From DATKZS01 sp035527835 [NCBI: bacterium] (GTDB lineage: Bacteria; RBG-13-61-14): 12,537 nt of DNA. The notes under the pieces were generated by a model, which worked only from the letters and a program-made list of their open reading frames with translations, was not told the DNA's origin and did no database searches. The stretch covers positions 1 to 12,537 of the forward strand of contig DATKZS010000123.1 in assembly GCA_035527835.1 (NCBI GenBank), in the 5' to 3' direction. Positions 6,343 to 12,537 of this stretch are shown here, piece by piece (position 1 is the first letter of the stretch; every line of letters starts with the position of its first letter). Both the position numbers and the translations under genes were made by a program.

Positions 6343-6756
6343 ATGAAGTGCGTCCAGGAACATTGCTCCATCTGTGGCCGGGACATGGCGATGCCGGTGG
6401 TCCAGGAGGATGAGAAGCATCCGGGCCTGATCTGGGTGCGTTGTCCGGTATGCCGTGAGATCAAGCCGGTGGAGATCAGCTCGAGCGCGTGGTGCGAGAC
6501 GGCGGATGTCGGGGATGGGCCGGCCCCGCCGTCCGGAGAGCCGGCGCGGGGCGCGGCGGAGCATGAACCGCGGCGCACGGTCCGGCATTACCGTGCGGGA
6601 GAGCGGTTCCAGCCGGGCGAATGGATCTATCATCCGGCCTGGGATGACACGGGGCAAGTGGTGGAGAAGTTATCATCCACGGGCGGGCGCGAGATCATCG
6701 TAGTGTCGTTCGTCAAGAGCGGGCGGAAGCGGCTGGTCAACAACTTCGCGGATTGA
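6343..6756 (+). CDS. Zinc-ribbon protein with C-terminal UvrD/PcrA-type Tudor-like domain
   Basis: This 137-residue protein has no name I recognise. The N-terminal part (1-40) has two CxxC knuckles, C8-C11 and C34-C37, consistent with one zinc ribbon. A Gly/Pro/Ala-rich linker (about 52-78) leads to a compact beta-rich domain (about 80-137): YRAGERFQPGEWIYHPAW, then GQVVEKL, IIVVSFVKSGRKRLV and NNFAD. Its pattern (G-x-x-I-x-H-P, G-x-V, V-x-F, G-R-K-x-L, F-A) resembles the C-terminal Tudor/SH3-like domain of UvrD/PcrA helicases, which binds RNA polymerase. A transcription-linked or nucleic-acid role is therefore possible but is inference. The ATG is preceded by GGGGAG, and the MBL-fold gene follows after 46 nt on the same strand. 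Confidence 0.75.
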   Translation: MKCVQEHCSICGRDMAMPVVQEDEKHPGLIWVRCPVCREIKPVEISSSAWCETADVGDGPAPPSGEPARGAAEHEPRRTVRHYRAGERFQPGEWIYHPAWDDTGQVVEKLSSTGGREIIVVSFVKSGRKRLVNNFAD

Positions 6757-6802
6757 CCGGCCGGGCCGGGCGGAATCAGGCGGAGCGGAGGGCAGGACAG
6801 AG

Positions 6803-7651
6803 ATGGCACAGGGCAAGAACAGGTTCGGGGTGAAGTTCTGGGGGGTGCGGGGCAGCCTTCCGACCCCAGGTCCTTCCACGGCCAAGTACGGCGGCAACAC
6901 CGCATGCGTCGAGGTCCGCTGTGGAGAAAAGATTTTCATTATTGACATGGGCAGCGGGGCCCGGCCGCTCGGGGTGGAGCTGGCCCAGGAAGGGCCGTTG
7001 CACGCCACCATCATGATCTCGCACTACCACTGGGACCACATCTGCGGCATGCCGTTCTGCGGCATCCTTTATGACCCCCGCAACTCCTTTGACCTTTACG
7101 GAGAGGGCCGGAAGCAGGCGGGCCTGAAGTCGGTGCTGGCCGGGCAGATGCGCTACCCTTATTTCCCCGTCGGGCTGGACGTGTTCCAGGCCCGGATGAG
7201 CTATCACACGATTGGCGCGGGGGACGAGATCGAGCGCGACGACGTGGTGGTGCGGACCGCGCCCCTCAACCATCCGCAGTCGAGCGTGGCATACCGGATT
7301 GATTACCGGGGCCGCTCCCTGGTCTATTGCTCGGACAACGAGCATATGGACGAGATGCCGGACCAGATGGCCCGGCTGATCGAGAGGTGCGACCTCCTGA
7401 TCTATGACGCGGCCTACACCGATGACGAGTACACGGGCCGCGCCGGGACCGGGTCCAAGGTGGGGTGGGGCCATTCCACCTGGGACGAGGCCATCCGGAC
7501 CGCGCGGCACCTGCGCGTGAAAAGGCTCTACATCTTCCACCACGACCCCATGCACACCGATAAGGTGATTGACCGGCTGCTCCGCGATTGCCGTCCCCAT
7601 TACCAGAACTTGCACGCCTCCCGGGAAGGGATTAAAGTGAATCTCCTGTGA
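6803..7651 (+). CDS. Metallo-beta-lactamase-fold metal-dependent hydrolase
   Basis: This 282-residue cytoplasmic protein opens with FWGVRGSLPTPGPSTAKYGGNT, typical of the PhnP/cAMP-phosphodiesterase-like branch of the metallo-beta-lactamase superfamily. Metal ligands are all visible: HYHWDH (74-79), a histidine in APLNHPQ (H157), the bridging aspartate in YCSDNEH (D178), a YDAAYTDDEY segment, and late histidines in GWGHSTWDEA and FHHDPMH. The enzyme should be an active dinuclear-metal hydrolase, probably a phosphoesterase; the substrate cannot be read from sequence. The ATG follows GGAGGG. The next gene begins 12 nt after the stop with no good ribosome site of its own, so coupled translation is likely. 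Confidence 0.88.
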   Translation: MAQGKNRFGVKFWGVRGSLPTPGPSTAKYGGNTACVEVRCGEKIFIIDMGSGARPLGVELAQEGPLHATIMISHYHWDHICGMPFCGILYDPRNSFDLYGEGRKQAGLKSVLAGQMRYPYFPVGLDVFQARMSYHTIGAGDEIERDDVVVRTAPLNHPQSSVAYRIDYRGRSLVYCSDNEHMDEMPDQMARLIERCDLLIYDAAYTDDEYTGRAGTGSKVGWGHSTWDEAIRTARHLRVKRLYIFHHDPMHTDKVIDRLLRDCRPHYQNLHASREGIKVNLL

Positions 7652-7663
7652 CGCGCCGGCGAA

Positions 7664-9754
7664 ATGCGAGCCTTTCTTAAAAACGCGATCGTGCCCTTCA
7701 AAATCTCCGCGGCCATGGCGGCCGGCCTCTGCGGCCTGGAAGCGGCGGGGTTTCATTTCGCGTCCGTTCCTTTCCGCTACTCCGAGTTCCTCTTCGCCAT
7801 TGCCCTGGGGATCGGCGTGTCCGCGCTGTTCGCGGGGGCGGCGGCCGGCCTGGTGGCATTTTTCCGGCAGTTCGAGCCGTCGCTTTCGCGTCTCGCTTCG
7901 GTGTGCGGGTCTTTGGCGCTGTTGTACCTGTTGCTGGTGCTGTGGCTGCGCACGTTCGCCTTCACGGCGCAGCATCCGCGCTGGTTCAGCCTGCTCGGTC
8001 TTCTGGTGCTGCTGCTGATCGTGGCCGGGCTCGGGCGGATGCTGTGGTATTACCTGACCAGCGTGTACTCCGACCTGATCAAGGCGAGGTTCCAGGCGCT
8101 GGCTCCCATGTCGGCGCTGTGCGTGGGCCTGTATTCGGTGGCCCATGCGTCGGTTTCCGAGAGAGGAAATCTCACGCTCTGCGCTCTGGGAATCCTCTTG
8201 CTGTTCGTGATCGGGCAATACACGGCGATCCGGGTGATCTGGTCCAGCTCGCGCGCGCGCTTCGTCAAGTGGGGCGGGCGGCTGCAGTTCGTTCTCATGA
8301 CCGTGGTCCCGGCCTGGGCGCTCCTGGGCGCGGCCCTCGAATACCGCGGCGAACACCGGCCGGCCACCGCGGCGGCGGGCTCGCCATCCGTCATCCTCCT
8401 GACCATTGACACCCTGCGGGCGGATTATGTCTCCCCCAATAACCCCGCGGCCGCGCCCACCCCGGCGATGGAGGCGCTGGCCCGGGACGGCATCAATTAC
8501 ACCCACGTGATGGCGCCGGGCGACTGGACCGACCCCTCGGTGGCGTCGCTGGTCACGGGGCTGTATCCGAAGGCGGTGGGCGGCGGCTTCATGTTCACCG
8601 GGATGGAGGGAGACTACACGGGCCCGCTGCCCAATGCGCTGACGATGGCGGAGGTCTTCGCCGACCACGGGTACGTTACCGCCGGGTTCGTGGACAACTC
8701 GTGGCTCAGCGCGGCCCGTGGCTTCAGCAAGGGCTTCCGGTTTTACGAGGTGATGGCCGAGAAGCGGCTTTCCCCGCTCTTTTTGATCAGGCGGGGCTTC
8801 GAGCTGATTTACCGTCCGCTCCGGCCGTTTCCACGCTACATGGGGATCCGGCTGACCGACCGCGCTCTCCGGTGGCTCGAACACCGGCCGGCGGGCCCGT
8901 TCTTTTTATGGGTCCATTACATTGACCCGCACCTGACCTACGAGTCCCACGCGGAGTATCCGGCCAGCTCCGAGCCGGGGCCCCGCGGCATCCAGTTCGC
9001 CATGAGCCGGTTCATGCTGCTGCGCACGGAGAGCTACGAGGCCTCCGCCCAGGACATCAAGTTCGTGCGCGAGCGCTACGACGGGGAGGTCCGGTTCGCC
9101 GACCAGCAGGTGGGCCGGGTGATCGCATGGCTCAAGCAGCATGGCTTGTACAAAGATAATGTGCTGGTCCTGACCGCGGACCACGGGGAGGAATTGTGGG
9201 AGCACGGGACCTTCACCCACGGCCACAATTATTACGACGTCACCATCCACATTCCGCTGATGGTGAAGCTGCCGGGGCAGAGGCACGCCGGGACGGCGGT
9301 CACTCCGTGGGTGAGCGGCCACCGGCTCGGCGCGACCATCATTGACGCGGCCGGGATCAGGTCCAAGTTCCCGGGGACCTCGCTCCTGGAATGCCTCCAA
9401 GATCCACGGTGCGGGGACACCGGGCTGTACGGGCGCTTCTGGACCACCGAGTGCTCCATGTTCGGGCCCCAGATCGGGACCGTGGGCGACCTCGAGGGCA
9501 AGAAGGCCATTTTTTATTATGACGGGACCATGAAATGTTTTGACTTGGCCGGGGACCCCGGGGAAAAACGGCCATTTGACGAGGCCGCCTGCCCCTGGCC
9601 CCAGGATGCGCCCGGCCCGCGCGAGGTGTGGGAGAGCTTCCGGGACAAGGACCAGGAGATTTTCAAGTCGCTGGGTGGCGAGACCGCGCTCCGCTCCTCT
9701 ACCAGGGGCGAGGGAGTGAGGCGGCTCAAGGCTCTCGGGTACCTGCAAAAGTGA
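7664..9754 (+). CDS. Membrane-anchored sulfatase-superfamily protein with Thr in the nucleophile position
   Basis: This 696-residue protein has about six transmembrane helices in its first 228 residues (for example 43-66, 78-100, 108-127, 169-189 and 207-225), then an alkaline-phosphatase/sulfatase-type catalytic domain (about 240-600) likely facing the periplasm. Metal and substrate residues visible are D249 in LLTIDTLRADY, H418 in WVHYIDPH, D506-H507 in LTADHGEE, and H519. Where sulfatases have C/S-x-P-S/A-R, this protein has T289-D-P-S-V. The residue converted to formylglycine and the following Arg are absent, and Thr is the nucleophile in LTA synthases and phosphoethanolamine transferases of the same superfamily. 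It may therefore act on phosphate esters or move phospho-groups to lipids or glycans instead of cleaving sulfate; this is inference. It follows the MBL-fold gene by 12 nt. Confidence 0.85.
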   Translation: MRAFLKNAIVPFKISAAMAAGLCGLEAAGFHFASVPFRYSEFLFAIALGIGVSALFAGAAAGLVAFFRQFEPSLSRLASVCGSLALLYLLLVLWLRTFAFTAQHPRWFSLLGLLVLLLIVAGLGRMLWYYLTSVYSDLIKARFQALAPMSALCVGLYSVAHASVSERGNLTLCALGILLLFVIGQYTAIRVIWSSSRARFVKWGGRLQFVLMTVVPAWALLGAALEYRGEHRPATAAAGSPSVILLTIDTLRADYVSPNNPAAAPTPAMEALARDGINYTHVMAPGDWTDPSVASLVTGLYPKAVGGGFMFTGMEGDYTGPLPNALTMAEVFADHGYVTAGFVDNSWLSAARGFSKGFRFYEVMAEKRLSPLFLIRRGFELIYRPLRPFPRYMGIRLTDRALRWLEHRPAGPFFLWVHYIDPHLTYESHAEYPASSEPGPRGIQFAMSRFMLLRTESYEASAQDIKFVRERYDGEVRFADQQVGRVIAWLKQHGLYKDNVLVLTADHGEELWEHGTFTHGHNYYDVTIHIPLMVKLPGQRHAGTAVTPWVSGHRLGATIIDAAGIRSKFPGTSLLECLQDPRCGDTGLYGRFWTTECSMFGPQIGTVGDLEGKKAIFYYDGTMKCFDLAGDPGEKRPFDEAACPWPQDAPGPREVWESFRDKDQEIFKSLGGETALRSSTRGEGVRRLKALGYLQK

Positions 9755-9777
9755 GGGCCGTTGACCGCGCCCGGCCC
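9755..9777 (+). other. GC hairpin directly after the sulfatase-like gene
   Basis: GGGCCG (9755-9760) and CGGCCC (9772-9777) form a 6-bp stem with an 11-nt loop, starting at the base after the stop codon. There is no T run after it, so it is not a standard intrinsic terminator; it might pause transcription or protect the 3' end. A 10-nt direct repeat CCGCGGGCTC follows at 9781-9790 and 9808-9817. The rest of this 158-nt gap holds only the candidate promoter and the next ribosome site. Confidence 0.3.
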
Positions 9778-9825
9778 AAGCCGCGGGCTCCAGGACTAAA
9801 GACTCTTCCGCGGGCTCGTTCATGC

Positions 9826-9855
9826 TTGTGGAATTCCCCGGCTTTGTGTTACAAT
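9826..9855 (+). promoter_or_regulatory. Candidate promoter of the MglA-like/PocR pair
   Basis: TTGTGG (9826-9831) is followed after 18 nt by TACAAT (9850-9855), the same -10 hexamer as upstream of khpA. The -10 is strong and the -35 weak (3 of 6). It lies about 57 nt before the GTG start of the GTPase gene and within the first A/T-rich patch after GC-rich coding sequence. Confidence 0.45.
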
Positions 9856-9912
9856 AAAAAACTGGCATATTGAACGCTTAAATACGTGAGGGTCTGCAAG
9901 GAGGGCCGGATC

Positions 9913-10623
9913 GTGGTGCAGATGAATCTAGAGTACAAGGAGGTGTCGGTAAAGGTCGTTTATTACGGTCCGGCCCTCTCCGGTAAAACCACCAACCTTC
10001 AGGCCCTGCACACCATGTTCAACGCCGACCACCGGGGAAGGCTGATGAGCCTGGAGACCCAGAACGACCGCACCCTGTTCTTCGACCTCTTGCCGCTCCA
10101 GTACCGCACGCCCTCCGGCCTCGCGGTCAAGCTCAAGCTCTACACCGTGCCCGGACAGGTCATCCACAACTCCACCCGCAAGGCCGTGCTCGCCGGCGCC
10201 GACGCCGTGGCCTTTGTCGCCGACTCCCAGAAATCGCAGGCCCTGTCCAATTCCATCAGCTTCAAGAACCTCAAGGAAAACCTCAAGCTCAACGGCCTGG
10301 ACTTCGAGAACATCCCGGTGGTGATCCAGTTCAACAAGCGCGACCTCGAAAACATCAAGCCGGTGGAGGAAATCAGCCAGGACTGGGGACAGAGCCGATT
10401 CCCCACATTCATCAGCATCGCCACCATCGGCAAGGGCGCCTTCGAGACCTTCGAGTGCCTGATCCGCATGGCCTTCGAAAACTTAAACAGCCGTTACAAC
10501 TTCGACCGCAAGTTCGGGTTCCAGGTCCAGGATTTCCTGGGTTCCCTGATGACCGATAAAATCCGGCAATCCATGGACATGAAACAAGCCATTGTCACCG
10601 CCGGCACATTCAAGATGCCGTGA
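9913..10623 (+). CDS. MglA-like small Ras-type GTPase with C-terminal extension
   Basis: This is a 236-residue cytoplasmic GTPase of the MglA family, which sets cell polarity and motility direction in myxobacteria and has relatives in many diderm phyla. Visible motifs are the P-loop GPALSGKT (19-26), the family-typical TLFFDLLPL (54-62), the G3 variant YTVPGQ (77-82) in place of DxxG, FVADSQ (101-106) and the G4 motif NKRD (141-144). Canonical MglA ends near residue 195; here about 40 residues follow (FGFQVQDFLGSL and onward) that I do not recognise. AAGGAGGG at 9898-9905 sits 7 nt before the GTG at 9913, so I choose this start over the GTG at 9886 and the ATG at 9922. The gene overlaps the PocR-type gene by 4 nt. 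Confidence 0.88.
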   Translation: MVQMNLEYKEVSVKVVYYGPALSGKTTNLQALHTMFNADHRGRLMSLETQNDRTLFFDLLPLQYRTPSGLAVKLKLYTVPGQVIHNSTRKAVLAGADAVAFVADSQKSQALSNSISFKNLKENLKLNGLDFENIPVVIQFNKRDLENIKPVEEISQDWGQSRFPTFISIATIGKGAFETFECLIRMAFENLNSRYNFDRKFGFQVQDFLGSLMTDKIRQSMDMKQAIVTAGTFKMP

Positions 10624-11270
10624 ATAAAATGACCTCTGTCCTCGACGATAGATTCTTGCTCACCGACCTCTTGGACATGAGCGTCATCAAAGAGGTGGGG
10701 GAGGCCTATTGCCGCGCCTTCGAGCTCGGAATCATCATCCTCAACGAAGCCGGCGAAGAGGTCATCAATCTCTGCCCCCCCTACGAGTTCTGCAAGGCCA
10801 TCCAGGCCGGGGCCCTCGCCCCTAAATGCGGCGACGCCAAGAAAAGACTGGCCCGCCATCCCATCGAAGAATCCCAGGTCCTCCAGCTCAAGTCCGGATG
10901 CGGCATGCGTTACGTTTTACTCCTGCTCTCCTATCAATTGGAGACACTCGGCCGCGTGATCGTCGGCCCCTTCCGCGACCCCGAGACCCCGGCCGGGCAA
11001 TTGGCCCGCACCCTGGGACCCGAGATCAAAGAAGATCAGATCAGGCAGGTCCCGGCCATGACCCCGGAACGACTCAAGTCCGGAATCTCGCTGCTCGCCA
11101 AAATGCTCAACGGCTTCCTCTTCATCAACGCCAAGCGCCTGATTACCACCCGCCTCCACCTCGAAACCATCTACGGCGAGAAGGAGCGGATTTTCCGCCA
11201 GGTCGAGTACCAGGACTACGGCTCGGCCGAGGACCGGGCCGAGATCGAAAAATTCAAGAACATGTTTTAA
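10620..11270 (+). CDS. PocR-type sensory domain protein
   Basis: The 216-residue protein matches the pattern of PocR ligand-binding domains, PAS-like sensors first known from the propanediol regulator PocR. Features are an N-terminal LTDLLDMSVIKEVGEAY helix, then ILNEAGEEV, then cysteines C52, C58, C70 and C94 (FCKAIQ, APKCGDAKKR, KSGCGMRY), and the strand ETLGRVIVGPF. After about residue 165 comes a helical tail ending in acidic and basic residues (EDRAEIEKFKNMF). No output domain (HTH, kinase, GGDEF) is present. The conserved cysteines may bind a metal or cofactor; this is inference. It probably starts at GTG 10620, overlapping the GTPase stop as GTGA; an ATG at 10629 is the alternative. 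Coupling suggests the two proteins act together, perhaps with the sensor controlling the GTPase. Confidence 0.75.
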   Translation: MNKMTSVLDDRFLLTDLLDMSVIKEVGEAYCRAFELGIIILNEAGEEVINLCPPYEFCKAIQAGALAPKCGDAKKRLARHPIEESQVLQLKSGCGMRYVLLLLSYQLETLGRVIVGPFRDPETPAGQLARTLGPEIKEDQIRQVPAMTPERLKSGISLLAKMLNGFLFINAKRLITTRLHLETIYGEKERIFRQVEYQDYGSAEDRAEIEKFKNMF

Positions 11271-11290
11271 GCGTCCCGGCCACGAAGAGG

Positions 11291-11376
11291 AACGCCAAGA
11301 CGCCAGGAGCGCCAACAATAATTCAGATAATAATATTTTCTCCCTCCGGCCTTGGCGGCCTTGGCGTCTTGGCGTT
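11291..11376. repeat. Compact palindromic form of the CGCCAAG repeat (copy C)
   Basis: The forward arm has CGCCAAG, CGCCAGG and CGCCAAC at 11293, 11301 and 11310 (steps 8 and 9). The reverse arm has CTTGGCG at 11351, 11360 and 11368, giving the same 8 and 9 steps when read on the minus strand. The outermost 16 nt of the two arms are perfect reverse complements. The centre is A/T-rich (about 32 nt). The GTCCAAAATA end boxes and the 30-nt central hairpin of the larger copies are absent. In RNA it would form a long stem-loop between the PocR-type gene and the amidohydrolase, where it could act as a terminator or 3'-end stabiliser. Confidence 0.8.
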
Positions 11377-11405
11377 CAATCTTCGCTTTTCCGTCCTCCA
11401 CCGCC

Positions 11406-11434
11406 TTGTAATGTATCAGCCGCCGCGTTAAGAT
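11406..11434 (+). promoter_or_regulatory. Weak candidate promoter of the amidohydrolase gene
   Basis: TTGTAA (11406-11411) and TAAGAT (11429-11434) are separated by 17 nt, and each matches its consensus at 4 of 6 positions. A start near 11441 would leave a leader of about 18 nt carrying the AGGAGA ribosome site (11445-11450). This is marginal but is the best candidate in the short gap after the palindromic repeat. Confidence 0.25.
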
Positions 11435-11458
11435 TGACTCGATCAGGAGACGGCCACG

Positions 11459-12343
11459 ATGACGGTCATTGACAGCCATTACCACCTCGACGAAGCCATG
11501 GTGTCCCTGCCCGGCCTGCTCGCCAGCATGGACGCCGCGGGGATCGGCAAGATGGCGCTCATTCCGAACCTGTGTCCGCCGCTCGAATTGCCTCGGGTCG
11601 CGGACTTCGCCCTGCCCCTGTTCCGCCGCGGCATTCACGGCAAAGGCCTTGCCCACCGCATAGCCCTTATCATGTACCGGTCCTCGATCAAGGACAACGG
11701 GGAAGTGGACCTGCTGGGGACCCGCTACGAGGTCAAGGTCCAGCCAAGGAACGACGACGTGCTGGAGGCCGTGGCCCGCCATCCGCGGCGCTTTTATGGA
11801 TGGGTCTGCGTGAACCCCGCCGGGCCGGTGGACCCGGTGCCGGAGGTCGAGCGTTGCATGAAGACGCCCGGCATGATCGGCGTGAAGGCCCATCCCTTCT
11901 GGCACAATTACCCGGTCTCCCTGCTCAGGGACACCGCCGCCCTCTGCGCGGAAAAGGGCTGGCCCATGCTCGTCCATCTCGGCGTCAAGGAGAACGGGGA
12001 CTTCCGCATCCTCCCCGAAACCTTCCCCGGGCTCAAGATCGTCTACGCCCACGCCGGCATCCCCTACTCCCGCGACGTCTGCGCCTATGCCCGCGGCCGC
12101 GATAACGTGTTCGTGGACCTCTCCAGCTCATCCTACGTGGGCCTGGAGGCCGCGCGCCACGCCCTCAAAAGCGCCGGCGCCGAAAAGCTCCTCTTCGGCT
12201 CCGACGGGCCCTACTTCCACGCCCGCGACGACCGCTTCGACTTCCGCCCCTTCCTCGACATGGTCGCCGCCCTTAACCTGTCCGACGCCGACCGCGGCCG
12301 CATCATGGCACAGAACTTCATGGACGTCATCGGCGCGGCCTGA
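11459..12343 (+). CDS. Amidohydrolase-family (amidohydrolase_2-type) metal-dependent hydrolase
   Basis: This 294-residue cytoplasmic TIM-barrel enzyme belongs to the amidohydrolase superfamily, in the group that includes ACMS decarboxylase and related hydrolases and decarboxylases. Metal and active-site residues visible are HxH in DSHYHLD (H7, H9), VKAHPFW (K143, H145), a histidine in MLVHLG (H173), AHAGIPYSRD (H198) and the catalytic aspartate in LLFGSDGPY (D249), followed by the usual NFMDVIG end. The reaction could be hydrolysis or decarboxylation of a carboxylate or lactone; the substrate is unknown. The ATG at 11459 has AGGAGA 8 nt upstream. It is separated from the PocR-type gene by the palindromic repeat and is probably its own transcript. 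Confidence 0.88.
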   Translation: MTVIDSHYHLDEAMVSLPGLLASMDAAGIGKMALIPNLCPPLELPRVADFALPLFRRGIHGKGLAHRIALIMYRSSIKDNGEVDLLGTRYEVKVQPRNDDVLEAVARHPRRFYGWVCVNPAGPVDPVPEVERCMKTPGMIGVKAHPFWHNYPVSLLRDTAALCAEKGWPMLVHLGVKENGDFRILPETFPGLKIVYAHAGIPYSRDVCAYARGRDNVFVDLSSSSYVGLEAARHALKSAGAEKLLFGSDGPYFHARDDRFDFRPFLDMVAALNLSDADRGRIMAQNFMDVIGAA

Positions 12344-12399
12344 GACGAGGAAGAGTGCTTCCCAGGGCTGATCCCATGAAGAGATTTTTTTGACAGGAT

Positions 12400-12537
12400 T
12401 ACACTCTTGTCCAAAATAGGCCGTAAGAAAACCGCCAAGACGCCAAGAGCGCCAAGGATTGCCAAGTAAATCATGATATTTCTTGGCGGCCTAATAAAAA
12501 ACAACTACAGGGCAGTGACCCCAAACCGACTTGGCGA
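12400..12537 (+). repeat. Intergenic composite repeat, copy D (right-arm type, cut by window end)
   Basis: The box TACACTCTTGTCCAAAATAG at 12400-12419 (plus one further matching base) is identical to the inverted end box at 5795-5815. After a 12-nt gap come CGCCAAG words at 12433, 12441 and 12450 and a TGCCAAG at 12460 (steps 8, 9 and 10). A 63-nt spacer then leads to CTTGGCG at 12530-12536, where the first arm of the central hairpin should begin. All these distances equal those in the right arm of the complete element. The rest lies beyond the window. It fills most of the gene-free stretch after the amidohydrolase. Confidence 0.85.

Noticed and set aside
6776-8884. 702-codon minus-strand open frame
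   Set aside because: It is antisense to the MBL-fold and sulfatase-like genes, which have complete catalytic motifs. The translation is Arg/His/Pro/Gly-rich without a domain.
9886-9912. Earlier GTG start for the MglA-like GTPase
   Set aside because: The extra nine residues include the AAGGAGGG ribosome site itself, which points to the GTG at 9913 as the real start.
12349-12391. Intrinsic terminator after the amidohydrolase
   Set aside because: A GGAAG/CTTCC hairpin (12349-12362) exists but the nearest T run (12384-12391) is over 20 nt away, so the standard arrangement is not met.

Overview
The window suggests a diderm (Gram-negative-type) bacterium with a GC-rich genome. It carries a type II secretion inner-membrane protein, secretin and ATPase, which need an outer membrane, and an MglA-like polarity GTPase next to a PocR-type sensor domain, a mix typical of Desulfobacterota, Myxococcota, Acidobacteriota and related uncultured phyla. 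No rRNA, tRNA or marker gene fixes the phylum. No CRISPR array, rRNA, tRNA or transposase gene was seen.

Layout. Positions 1-254 hold an intergenic repeat and an A/T-rich inverted repeat. Positions 255-5436 (minus strand) are a tight type II secretion operon, read gspC > gspD > gspE, with a 35-nt gap and then a 4-nt ATGA overlap. Positions 5437-6023 are a long intergenic region filled largely by a composite palindromic repeat, followed by a likely khpA promoter. From 6024 everything reads on the plus strand: khpA (RNA-binding KH protein), an intrinsic terminator, a zinc-ribbon/Tudor-like protein, a metallo-beta-lactamase-fold hydrolase, and a membrane-anchored sulfatase-superfamily protein. 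After a 158-nt spacer with a likely promoter come an MglA-like GTPase and a PocR-type sensor protein, overlapping by 4 nt. A compact palindromic repeat separates these from an amidohydrolase (11459-12343). The window ends inside another copy of the large repeat.

Function. GspC, GspD and GspE would link the ATPase, inner-membrane platform and outer-membrane secretin of a type II secretion system, but gspF and the pseudopilin genes are not in the window. The GTPase and PocR protein look like one signalling unit. The genes from khpA to the sulfatase-like protein share a strand but no obvious pathway.

The most unusual feature is the intergenic repeat family. It consists of a terminal box containing GTCCAAAATA, then three or four CGCCAAG words at invariant 8/9(/10)-nt steps, then a conserved 30-nt hairpin that joins two arms of opposite orientation. 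Spacings inside the element are conserved to within one nucleotide between copies. It fills much of three of the larger gene-free stretches and reaches both window ends, and a compact variant occupies a fourth.
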